Assembly (NCBI RefSeq): GCF_001019715.1
Contig: NZ_BBXJ01000001.1
Span: forward strand, 248,001 to 312,000
Direction: 5' to 3'
From: Rodentibacter caecimuris
GTDB taxonomy: Bacteria; Pseudomonadota; Gammaproteobacteria; Enterobacterales; Pasteurellaceae
DNA: 64,000 nucleotides
Shown here: positions 28,601-35,880 of the stretch, one piece after another
Numbering within the stretch: position 1 is the first letter of the stretch
Layout of the letters: each line of letters opens with the position of its first letter
Notes under the pieces: model-generated
Seen by the model: only the letters and a program-made list of their open reading frames with translations
Told to the model about the DNA's origin: nothing
The model's database searches: none
Translations under genes and position numbers: made by a program

Positions 28601-29046
28601 GCTGATTCCAGTTGTAAACGCATTTTATCAATAACAACGCGATCACCTTTTTTAATCAATAAAACATTATGTTGTAAATACTGGGGCGGGCAAAGGCGCT
28701 GCATTAAGGTCGCAATCGGCAACAAAAAAATGCCTTTTTTTGCATTTTGGAGCTGAAAAAGTGCGCTTAGACGGGAAGAAATAATATCTTGATGAGGCGA
28801 AAAAGTATCATAAGGTAGCGTTTCCCAATCAGGAAATAGTTTCACTTCTTGCTCGCTTAATTCCGATAAAATACCGGATAAACGAACCGCACTTCTGGTA
28901 TCTGGAGTCACTACGACAGTTAAATGTTGGTGTTGTTCGGCAATCTCGCTAATCGCAAGGGCATCAGCGCCTTGCAAGACATTACCTAAAATTTTGTGAT
29001 CATTTGGACCGGAGGGGATATCGAGTTGAAAAAAAGCGGTTTTCAT
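25606..29046 (-). CDS. mfd: transcription-repair coupling factor Mfd
   Basis: ATP-driven translocase that removes RNA polymerase stalled at DNA damage and recruits UvrA. The 1146 residues (E. coli 1148) show, in order, a UvrB-like N-terminal module (to about 340), the RNA polymerase interaction domain near 480-560 ([20 protein letters not shown]), and the RecG-like helicase core (Walker [17 protein letters not shown] near 635; [50 protein letters not shown]). The C-terminal TRCF domain follows. It carries about five uptake signals. It is transcribed alone. Confidence 0.97.
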   Translation of the reverse strand: MKTAFFQLDIPSGPNDHKILGNVLQGADALAISEIAEQHQHLTVVVTPDTRSAVRLSGILSELSEQEVKLFPDWETLPYDTFSPHQDIISSRLSALFQLQNAKKGIFLLPIATLMQRLCPPQYLQHNVLLIKKGDRVVIDKMRLQLESAGYRAVEQVLEHGEYAVRGSLLDLFPMGSAVPFRLDFFDDEIDSIRTFDVDTQRTIDEIQSINLLPAHEFPTDDKGIEFFRTQFRETFGEIRRDPEHIYQQISKGTLISGIEYWQPLFFAEMATLFDYLPPQTLFVDMEANQAQGERFYQDAKQRYEQRKVDPMRPLLPPERLWLNIDKVNRQLKDYPRITLKNEKVRSSVRQKNLPVASLPEITIQSQQKYPLGQLRQFIEHFNGNLLFSVETEGRRETLLDLLQALKIKPKQIQSLTQTEQEKFSLLVSSFEQGFIIEQSPPLAIIGEANLLGERVQQRRRDKRKTINPDTLVRNLAELKIGQPVVHLDHGVGRYGGLVTLDAGGIKAEYLLLNYANESKLYVPVTSLHLISRYVGGSDESAPLHKLGNEAWAKSRQKAAEKIRDVAADLLDVYAQREATKGFAFKYDREEFQQFAATFPFEETHDQEMAINSVISDMCQPKAMDRLVCGDVGFGKTEVAMRAAFLAVMNHKQVGVLVPTTLLAQQHYENFKDRFANLPVNVEVLSRFKTAREQKQILQNLAEGKVDILIGTHKLIQSDVKFHDLGLLIIDEEHRFGVGQKEKIKQLRANIDILTLTATPIPRTLNMAMNGIRDLSIISTPPARRLSIKTFVRQKDDLVVREAILREILRGGQVYYLHNDVASIENTAEKLTALVPEARVIVGHGQMRERELERVMSDFYHQRYNVLVCSTIIETGIDVPTANTIIIERADHFGLAQLHQLRGRVGRSHHQAYAYLLTPPPKMMTKDAQRRLEALESLDNLGAGFILATHDLEIRGAGELLGNEQSGQIETIGFSLYMELLDAAVKALKEGREPSLEELTQQQAEIELRVAALLPDEYLGDVNMRLSFYKRIAAAETRQELDELRVELIDRFGLLPEATKNLLQIAELRLLIEPLKILRIDAGTQGGFIEFSPTTQVAPEKFIQLIQKEPIVYRFDGPSKFKFMKDLSDNKVRLEFVVNLIKFLLE

Positions 29047-29136
29047 AAATAATGCGCCAATCTCTTATAAAAATTGACGCATAGTTTACTGAATTAAAAA
29101 TGGGGATTCAAGCTGAAGTCTGTATAAAAAAACAGG

Positions 29137-29310
29137 TTATTTTTTGAAAAGTGAATCTTCTTTACATAAATTTCCGTTTTCGTCTTCGCGCATTTTGGGT
29201 ACACCACAGCAGCTCGGGGAATCAAGATCGTAAGTTTTAAGAAAATGATCATATTTTTCCAACGCCCGTTTAAACCAGCCTTTTGGTTTCTCTTTTTTTT
29301 CTGTTGTCAT
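29137..29310 (-). CDS. 57-residue DUF5363-like protein downstream of tmcA
   Basis: Short gene of 57 residues: MTTEKKEKPKGWFKRALEKY, then a CCGVPKMREDENGNLC segment with three Cys and a Lys-rich end. The GWFKRALEKYD...SPSCCGVPK pattern is what I recall for the small Pasteurellaceae/gamma-proteobacterial DUF5363 family, of unknown function. The Cys pair suggests metal binding or a redox role, by inference only. Its ATG overlaps the tmcA stop by 4 bases, so it is translationally coupled to tmcA. It is cytosolic, without a signal peptide. Confidence 0.75.
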   Translation of the reverse strand: MTTEKKEKPKGWFKRALEKYDHFLKTYDLDSPSCCGVPKMREDENGNLCKEDSLFKK

Positions 29311-31160
29311 AAAAGTTCCTCTAAGTATTGTTTAATTTCTAAACGAAAGCATTCTACGCTTTTTTTCTTGTCAAAGGGTAATTGTTTTTTCGTTAAATAG
29401 CTTGAAAGTTGTGGAAAATTGCGTTTATTTTGCGCCCTTAACAAACGTTGAATCGCGGGCATTGAGGAAAATAAAGAGCGGTTGAAATAGGCAAAATTTT
29501 TTAAGCTTTGCCAATCTTCCTCATTAAGTATCCAATCAATTTTTCCGCGCATTATTTTTTTAGCCAAAGGATGAATAAATAATGCCACGTTACGTTGAAA
29601 TTGTTGCCGTGCAATTTTCGTCAAAGCCCTTCCCTTTTCCGACATACCCTTCAAAGCAATAGCTGAATAACAACCGCTACTGGCTTCTTGATGCTCCCCT
29701 AAATGAACCAAAACAAAACCGCACTTTTGCCAGAAATGTGCTAATTCTTCCGTATAACCGAAACTGACGGAAAGAAAATCAGCCTCGGCATTATCCATTG
29801 AGCTAATCAGCCTTTGCCCGATCCCTTTTTGTTGCCAATGAGGTTGTACGGCAATGCGAGAAATTCGTAAAGACTTCAACCGACAGGCTTCGGGAAAATT
29901 GCCGTGAAAACACAAAGATTGTGGTACAAGGTTTCCTTTGGGGCGGCGTGTTCCTTGTCGGATTTGTGCAATCAGATTTTCATCCTCCATTCCGCCTTCT
30001 TCCAACGCCCAAATAGCACCAATAAGCTGTCGTTGATCATTCGCCAAATAAAAATGCTGCCTTTCACCATCAAATAAACGACGTAAATCAATAGGCGAAG
30101 TCCGATAATGCGCCAGTATCATCAAGCCATAAAAAGGTTCAGGCGACTGAATTAACTGAGATTGTGTTATTTTATGAATCTGAATCTCACTCAGTGCGTT
30201 ATAGGCAATTTGCTCAAATTTATCTTCGGCATTCAGCAATAACAAATCTTCAATAAACGATTCAAGAACATCATTTTTTTGCCAACGCAAAGGATGATAG
30301 AGTTCCACTTGTTGAAAAGTGCGGTGGATTTTTTGTTTGAATTTTAATTCAAAGCCACGTCCGGTTCCCTCATAACTATGAATGGTTGTACTAAAAACAA
30401 TGTGGCGAAAATATTGGGAAAACTGTTGTAGCAAAGACAACGGAATCATCGCCGCCTCATCAACCAAAAGCCAAGCATTTTCGGCAAATGCCGCATCTTG
30501 TCGTAATCGTTGGCTTAATTCATCCGGTGCAATAAATTCAACGGTTCTTTTTGCAAAATCATATAATGAATTGACCGCACTTTTGTTAGGCGCGGTGAGA
30601 TAAATCGGGGTATCAATGTGATTAACAAGCAGCCCTAATAATGCTGATTTTCCCCGTCCGCGTTTTGCCGTGAGAAAATACAGATCACATTGTCGTTGCA
30701 AGATTTGCTTAAGGATCTGTTGCTGTTCGGCAGTGGCTGATTTGCCCTTTTCTTCACAATGAAAAACGGACGGAAAACCAACCGCACTTGCTTTTCTCAA
30801 AATAGGAAAATGGTAGCGTTCCACACATTGTTTGAAATGATGAATAAAATTTGCTGTGCTGATGGCAGAAGTACCGCCATTCCAACGAAGACTATCAAAA
30901 TCAGGGTGTTTTTCTAAATTTTCCCACGCCGAAAGCAACAAACAGAACGTCCCCCCCACTTTTAATGTACCGGCGGCAATGGCAAGGGCTTCTAAATGAA
31001 TGCCATTTCGTGCATCAAATAAAATATGTTCAAATTCTTGTCCCAATAAATTGGATGCTTTAGCAAAAGGAATCCCCCGCTCTCCAAGGATTAAAACTTG
31101 TGGAGGCAAAAATTCAGGGAATACATCAGAAATAAGCACTTGGCATTGACGATTTGGCAT
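29307..31160 (-). CDS. tmcA: tRNA(Met) cytidine acetyltransferase TmcA
   Basis: Forms N4-acetylcytidine at the wobble position of elongator tRNA-Met, using acetyl-CoA and ATP. The 617 residues include a RecD-like ATPase domain (Walker A TAKRGRGKSALLGLLVNH near residue 160; Walker B AWLLVDEAAMIPLSLL near 220; STTIHSYEGTGRGFELKF motif). A GNAT acetyltransferase domain follows near 390-500 (LKSLRISRIAVQPHWQQKGIG), then a C-terminal tRNA-binding tail. It is shorter at the N-terminus than E. coli TmcA (671). AAGGA lies before the ATG. Three or four uptake signals are inside. It is coupled to the small DUF5363 gene. Confidence 0.93.
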   Translation of the reverse strand: MPNRQCQVLISDVFPEFLPPQVLILGERGIPFAKASNLLGQEFEHILFDARNGIHLEALAIAAGTLKVGGTFCLLLSAWENLEKHPDFDSLRWNGGTSAISTANFIHHFKQCVERYHFPILRKASAVGFPSVFHCEEKGKSATAEQQQILKQILQRQCDLYFLTAKRGRGKSALLGLLVNHIDTPIYLTAPNKSAVNSLYDFAKRTVEFIAPDELSQRLRQDAAFAENAWLLVDEAAMIPLSLLQQFSQYFRHIVFSTTIHSYEGTGRGFELKFKQKIHRTFQQVELYHPLRWQKNDVLESFIEDLLLLNAEDKFEQIAYNALSEIQIHKITQSQLIQSPEPFYGLMILAHYRTSPIDLRRLFDGERQHFYLANDQRQLIGAIWALEEGGMEDENLIAQIRQGTRRPKGNLVPQSLCFHGNFPEACRLKSLRISRIAVQPHWQQKGIGQRLISSMDNAEADFLSVSFGYTEELAHFWQKCGFVLVHLGEHQEASSGCYSAIALKGMSEKGRALTKIARQQFQRNVALFIHPLAKKIMRGKIDWILNEEDWQSLKNFAYFNRSLFSSMPAIQRLLRAQNKRNFPQLSSYLTKKQLPFDKKKSVECFRLEIKQYLEELL

Positions 31161-31231
31161 AAGGAATCCTTATCATTATTTCGGAGCATTTTAACGAAAT
31201 TTTAATATCGACAAAACATGATAAATTTTGA

Positions 31232-31747
31232 CCGCACTTTCCTGTCAAAAGCACTCCATTATTCGCTGTCTATTTTGCCACCATTCGTTTGATTCATGGT
31301 CAAGTGGCGACATCTTGGGCAAAAGCAGTGAAATGTGAAGCTATTTTTGCGATCAGTGATGAAGTGGCAAATGATGAACTTCGCAAAGAATTGTTACTTC
31401 AAATTGCACCGCCTCATTTAAAAGCCTATGTTATTTCTGTGGATAAAGCGATTAAGGTGTATAACAATCCTAAATATGCCAACCGTCATATTTTAATGCT
31501 CGTAACAAAACCGGAAGATGCACTGCGTTTAATTGAAGGCGGGTTGCGGATTGATACCATCAATGTAGGCGGAATGACACATAAAGAAGGCAATAAACAA
31601 CTTTCTGATGCAGTCACCGTCAATCCATCTAATGTGGAAGCATTCAAAAAATTACTCGATATGGGGGTAAAACTCTCACTTCAAAAAGTGGCAGCCAATA
31701 AACCAATCGAGCTTACCCGTGAAAAATTAGATTCAATTAAATTTTAG
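31232..31747 (+). pseudogene. mannose-family PTS IIB component, 5' end lost
   Basis: The frame encodes an almost complete mannose/fructose/sorbose-type IIB domain, including the phosphorylated His segment RLIHGQVATSW, and runs intact to a normal end (152 residues from a TTG at 31289). The usual start (M-x-x-x-x-x-R-I-D-D-R-LIHGQV) is missing. In frame, the sequence reads FATIRLIHGQ, lacking the DD pair, and no ATG or ribosome site occurs before the TGA at 31229. An uptake signal lies in this damaged 5' part. The IIA gene that normally precedes IIB is also absent. IIC and IID follow at once. It could still be made from TTG, but loss of the first strand would likely harm folding. Confidence 0.65.
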
Positions 31748-31758
31748 GAGAGCCTTTT

Positions 31759-32553
31759 ATGTCAACAATGGAACTCATTTTAGTCGTACTGGTTGCGGCA
31801 ATCTGCGGTATGGGCAGTGTGTTAGATGAACGTCAAACCCACCGTCCACTTTTTGCTTGTACCATGATAGGTCTTGTCTTAGGCGATCTTGAAACCGGTA
31901 TCATTCTTGGCGGTACCTTAGAAATGATCGCATTAGGCTGGATGAACGTAGGGGCGGCAATGGCTCCGGATGCGGCACTGGCAAGTGTTATTTCTGCAAT
32001 CTTGGTTATTAAAGGTGGACAATCGGTTGGTACCGCCATTGCCATTGCCGTACCGGTTGCTGCGGCAGGCCAAGTATTAACGATCTTTGTTCGTACTTTA
32101 ACGATTTTCTTACAACACAAAGCCGATAAATTTGCGGAACAAGCGAATTTCCGAGGGATTGAACTCTGTCATTTTGCCGGTCTTTCTTTACAAGCCTTAC
32201 GTGTTGCGGTTCCCGCATTAGCCGTCGCTTTAGTGGCAGGCACGGATAGCGTAACCAGTGCATTAGATGCAATTCCTGAAGTGATTACCCGTGGGTTACA
32301 AATTGCCGGTGGCTTCATTGTAGTTGTGGGCTATGCGATGGTTATCAATATGATGAGTGCAGGTGCATTAATGCCATTCTTCTTCCTTGGTTTCGTGATT
32401 GCCTCATTCACTAACTATAATTTAGTGGGGTTAGGTATTTTAGGCACTTGCTTGGCAATGCTGTATATCCAATTAAATCCTCGCTTTAACCAAGCCGCAA
32501 TGCCGATAGCGACAAAAAGAAAATTAGCCGATAACGAATTAGAAGGTCTATAA
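31759..32553 (+). CDS. manY: mannose-family PTS IIC component
   Basis: Membrane IIC subunit of a mannose/fructose/sorbose PTS permease, 264 residues. Typical features are the N-terminal MELILVVLVAAICGMGSVLDERQTHRPL, then GLVLGDLETGIILGGTLEMIALGWMNVGAAMAPD, which is the most conserved stretch, followed by further membrane helices. With IID it forms the sugar channel; phosphate would come from IIAB. AGGAG precedes the ATG, 11 bases after IIB. It looks intact although the IIB 5' end is lost. The exact sugar is not certain. Confidence 0.85.
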   Translation: MSTMELILVVLVAAICGMGSVLDERQTHRPLFACTMIGLVLGDLETGIILGGTLEMIALGWMNVGAAMAPDAALASVISAILVIKGGQSVGTAIAIAVPVAAAGQVLTIFVRTLTIFLQHKADKFAEQANFRGIELCHFAGLSLQALRVAVPALAVALVAGTDSVTSALDAIPEVITRGLQIAGGFIVVVGYAMVINMMSAGALMPFFFLGFVIASFTNYNLVGLGILGTCLAMLYIQLNPRFNQAAMPIATKRKLADNELEGL

Positions 32554-32563
32554 GGAGCGTATT

Positions 32564-33397
32564 ATGTCAGATCAAAAAGTGACACTTACTAAAGGTGATA
32601 TTTTAAAAACCTACTTCCGTTCAACGTTCCTTTTAGGTTCATTTAATTTTGAACGCATGCAATCAATGGGATTCTGTGTGTCGATGATCCCAACCATCAA
32701 GCGTTTATACAGTAAAAAAGAAGATCAAGCCGCGGCATTAAAACGCCACCTTGAATTCTTCAACACCCAACCTTGGGTGGGTTCCGCCATTATGGGCGTT
32801 ACCGCTGCGATGGAGCAGGAACGGGCAAACGGTGCAAAAGATGTGGACGATGCGGCAATCAGTGGAGTAAAAGTAGGCTTAATGGGGCCACTTGCCGGTG
32901 TGGGCGACCCAATTTTCTGGGGAACATTGCGTCCTGTTTTAGCCGCACTGGGTGCCGGTATTGCTTTAACCGGTAGTCCTTTAGGTCCATTATTATTCTT
33001 TATTTTAATTAACATCATTCGTCTATTAACCCGTTGGTATGGTTTCAAATACGGGTATGAAAAAGGAACGGAAATTGTTTCCGATATGGGCGGTGGCCGT
33101 TTACAAAAAATTACACAAGGTGCCTCTATTCTCGGTCTCTTTGTTATGGGTTCCCTTGTATCCAAATGGACGACGATTAATGTGCCATTAGAACTTACCC
33201 GCTATAACAATCAGTTAGGTGAAGAAGTGGTTGTTACCCTTCAAGGCGTATTAAATGCTCTTCTTCCCGGTGTACTTGCATTATTACTTACCTTCTTATG
33301 TATGTATTTATTACGTAAAAAAGTGAATGCGATGATTATTATCTTTGCCCTATTCGGGGTTGGGATTTTAGGTTACTGGGCGGGTATTCTTGCTTAG
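32564..33397 (+). CDS. manZ: mannose-family PTS IID component
   Basis: IID subunit of the same permease, 277 residues. The N-terminal FRSTFLLGSFNFERMQSMGF and FFNTQPWVGSAIMGVTAAMEQE match ManZ, as do VKVGLMGPLAGVGDPIFWGTLRP and the C-terminal membrane helices. AAGGAG lies before the ATG, 10 bases after manY. No uptake signal occurs from 31238 to 33846. The transcript ends at a strong terminator right after the gene. Confidence 0.87.
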   Translation: MSDQKVTLTKGDILKTYFRSTFLLGSFNFERMQSMGFCVSMIPTIKRLYSKKEDQAAALKRHLEFFNTQPWVGSAIMGVTAAMEQERANGAKDVDDAAISGVKVGLMGPLAGVGDPIFWGTLRPVLAALGAGIALTGSPLGPLLFFILINIIRLLTRWYGFKYGYEKGTEIVSDMGGGRLQKITQGASILGLFVMGSLVSKWTTINVPLELTRYNNQLGEEVVVTLQGVLNALLPGVLALLLTFLCMYLLRKKVNAMIIIFALFGVGILGYWAGILA

Positions 33398-33420
33398 AGA
33401 ATACTTGAAATATTTCACCA

Positions 33421-33450
33421 TAAGGGCGTACGATAACGCCCTTATTTTTT
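33421..33450 (+). terminator. terminator after the PTS IID gene
   Basis: Perfect 9-base stem TAAGGGCGT / ACGCCCTTA with a 6-base loop, followed by TTTTTT. Confidence 0.9.
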
Positions 33451-33459
33451 AGGGTAAAA

Positions 33460-33837
33460 ATGATGAAACTCAAAGAATTAATACAAGCGCCACCCAGTGA
33501 AACTTATATCAAAAACAGTTCCCGATTGGTTTCCGGCCTATTTATTGTCGGCGGATTACTTTATTATCCGACAAACGGTTATGGTACGCTCATCTCCTTA
33601 GCGCTGACATTCATCGTGTTATTCGGGCAAAAAATGTTGCTTACTCAAGCAAATAAAGATTTCAGCGATATGTATCAAGCGAAACAATTTTTTGAACAAA
33701 CGCAAAATGCCGATTATTTACACTTTATTATGGCGCGTTCCGAACAAATGCTAAAAGTGCTGTCTGATAAGGCAAAACGTGAAATTCACCTGTTGCGAAA
33801 ATACTCGGAAGATAAACTGAATAATAAAAACTCCTAA
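33460..33837 (+). CDS. uncharacterised 125-residue membrane protein
   Basis: No family recognised. The protein has one or two hydrophobic segments (LVSGLFIVGGLLYYP and GTLISLALTFIVLFGQ, about 23-60) followed by a charged, largely helical cytosolic part (NKDFSDMYQAKQFFEQTQNADYL... to LLRKYSEDKLNNKNS). It lies on the same strand as the PTS genes but beyond a strong terminator, so it may have its own promoter. It is not the ManO (DUF956) or YobD (DUF986) protein sometimes found after mannose PTS genes. Two ATG codons are in tandem (33460 and 33463), with AGGG upstream. Confidence 0.7.
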   Translation: MMKLKELIQAPPSETYIKNSSRLVSGLFIVGGLLYYPTNGYGTLISLALTFIVLFGQKMLLTQANKDFSDMYQAKQFFEQTQNADYLHFIMARSEQMLKVLSDKAKREIHLLRKYSEDKLNNKNS

Positions 33838-33839
33838 AA

Positions 33840-33875
33840 AAACGACCGCACTTTCGCTTTAAAGTGCGGTCTTTT
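33840..33875. terminator. bidirectional terminator built from two inverted uptake signals
   Basis: GACCGCACTTT and AAAGTGCGGTC form a perfect 11-base stem around CGCTTT, flanked by A-rich and T-rich sides. It lies between convergent genes and serves both; each arm is a full uptake signal. Confidence 0.9.
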
Positions 33876-33877
33876 CG

Positions 33878-35719
33878 TTATCCAACAGAATTCAAATAAT
33901 CTTCCAATTCTTCGACATTAACTTGCCAGTAACTATTCAGTTCACGAAGCCAATTTTCAATATTATCGTTCCAACCCTCTTCCTGATTACATTGCATTTT
34001 TTCCGCAAGTTGCTGTAATCTGCTTAATCCGACAGAACCTGCTGCTCCTTTAATTTTATGCGCCACATCCGCAACACTTTGATCGGCGGCGTGATCCGAC
34101 AAATAAACCTTAAAGGCTTCATTAAGTTCTTGAAGATATGCCGGCATCATTTGTTTAAACAAGACTAAATTCCGTTCGGTTTGCGTTTTACCTAACAGTT
34201 CTATCAGTTCCAGGTTTAAAGACTGATAGGATGACTGTTTTTCTACGGCTTTAGAATCGATACTTTTTATATTTCCTTCACCAAAAAAATGATAAAAACA
34301 ACGTTTTAACTCATCTAGGGCGAGAGGTTTACGCAGAACCGAATCCATTCCCTTACTTTGGTACTCCTCTTCACTTTGCATCACATTTGCCGTGAAGGCA
34401 ACAAGAGGTGGGAGAAAATCATAAATGCCGTCTTCGTATTTTTTACGTAGATAAGCGGCTATATCAAAACCCGACATATCCGGTAATTTAATATCAAGCA
34501 ATATAATATCGTAAGTATTGCGTTCAAAAAGCTTAATCGCGTCTTTTCCATTCATCGCAACATCAACACAATGCCCCAGTTTTTCCAATACACTTTTTGC
34601 AACAAGAACATTTAATTCAATATCTTCAACTAATAAAACCGATAAATTCAACGGTTGAATAGGTTCACAATGATTAATTGGATGCGCTTCTTTGGCATAG
34701 ATAATCAGATCAAAGGTTGAACCCTGACCAAGCTGGCTTTCAACTTGAATATCGCCTTTCATTAATAAGGCGAGATTTTTTGATATTGCAAGCCCTATTC
34801 CACTACCGGAAGATCGATTTGTATTTTCTTTCACACGATAATACATTTTGAAAATGTTATCCTGCTCACATTGGGCGATCCCTATGCCGGTATCAGAAAC
34901 ACTAAAACGATAAATATCTTTTTCTAAAGACTGAATAGTGAGTTTAATTGTGCCTTTTTCAGTAAACTTCACTGCATTAGCAATCAAATTTAAAAGAATT
35001 TGACTCAAACGTGCTCTGTCCAAATAAAGCAAATCCGGTAAATGAGGTTCAACGTCTAAAATAAATTTAAGATTTTTAGGTTCGACCATTAAAATGGCAA
35101 AATTTTGAATATCATTCAATAATTCATTCAAATTAATCGGTTCAAAGTTCAATTTTAGACGTTTTGTATCAAACTTATCTAAATCAATAATATCGCTAAA
35201 AATATGTCCTAAATTGACCGCACTTAAGTTAATTGTTTTTAAATAATTACGCTGCTGCTCTGAAAGCTGATCATCCAATAAGATATGGCTCAACCCAATA
35301 ATACCATTAAGCGGTGTTCGCAATTCATGACTAATAGTCGCAAGTAAGCTACTTTTTTCTCGATTATTTTTTTCTAATTTATCTAAGGCAATAGAAAGTT
35401 TCTTTTCAGCGATAATTCTTTCCGATACTTCATTTCGTAAACGTAATACCGTTTTAGACAGATCCAATCTTGAGCGTTCTAATTGTTCAACCAGCAAAGT
35501 CAAAAAATAAATAACGAAAGGCGCAGTGAGAAGCCCGAAGATAATTGAACGGACAAGCACCATCCAATCAATTTGATTAGTAATAAATAGACTAAGTAAA
35601 ATCTGAGCGCTCAACGCCAAGACGGCGAGAATGAATAATCCAAGTAGGGAAAACCGAACACGTCCGAGTTTTATAACCCAATCAACATATCGCTGCGCAA
35701 AATATTTGAAGTTTTTCAT
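33878..35719 (-). CDS. arcB: aerobic respiration control sensor kinase ArcB (short form)
   Basis: Hybrid histidine kinase that senses quinone redox state and phosphorylates ArcA. The chosen ATG gives 613 residues, like H. influenzae ArcB and much shorter than E. coli (778). Two N-terminal membrane helices (FSLLGLFILAVLALSAQILL; about 60-80) are followed by a short coiled coil, the kinase core (His131 in TISHELRTPLNG; DTGIGIA; GSGIGLAISK), a receiver (Asp409 in IILLDIKLPDMSG) and an Hpt domain (His554 in VAHKIKGAAGSVG). The E. coli PAS-containing linker with its redox Cys is missing. The frame extends 36 codons upstream, but MKNFKYFAQRYVDWVIKLG aligns with the E. coli start. Confidence 0.93.
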   Translation of the reverse strand: MKNFKYFAQRYVDWVIKLGRVRFSLLGLFILAVLALSAQILLSLFITNQIDWMVLVRSIIFGLLTAPFVIYFLTLLVEQLERSRLDLSKTVLRLRNEVSERIIAEKKLSIALDKLEKNNREKSSLLATISHELRTPLNGIIGLSHILLDDQLSEQQRNYLKTINLSAVNLGHIFSDIIDLDKFDTKRLKLNFEPINLNELLNDIQNFAILMVEPKNLKFILDVEPHLPDLLYLDRARLSQILLNLIANAVKFTEKGTIKLTIQSLEKDIYRFSVSDTGIGIAQCEQDNIFKMYYRVKENTNRSSGSGIGLAISKNLALLMKGDIQVESQLGQGSTFDLIIYAKEAHPINHCEPIQPLNLSVLLVEDIELNVLVAKSVLEKLGHCVDVAMNGKDAIKLFERNTYDIILLDIKLPDMSGFDIAAYLRKKYEDGIYDFLPPLVAFTANVMQSEEEYQSKGMDSVLRKPLALDELKRCFYHFFGEGNIKSIDSKAVEKQSSYQSLNLELIELLGKTQTERNLVLFKQMMPAYLQELNEAFKVYLSDHAADQSVADVAHKIKGAAGSVGLSRLQQLAEKMQCNQEEGWNDNIENWLRELNSYWQVNVEELEDYLNSVG

Positions 35720-35847
35720 TATTGATTCAATGTGGGAAAAGATACTGGCAAAGTATTTTAGCACTGAAAGGAAAATTGTATATCTATTAGTTGGTATGAG
35801 CGGGATAGCCATCGTGGGAATCATCATCCCACTATATTTTTTAAATA

Positions 35848-35876
35848 AAAAACGCTGAACCAGTCAGCGTTTTTTC
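35848..35876 (-). terminator. terminator after valS
   Basis: Perfect stem AAAAACGCTGA / TCAGCGTTTTT with a 5-base loop, ending in a T-run on the minus strand. It starts a few bases beyond the valS stop. Confidence 0.88.
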
Positions 35877-35880
35877 AAAA

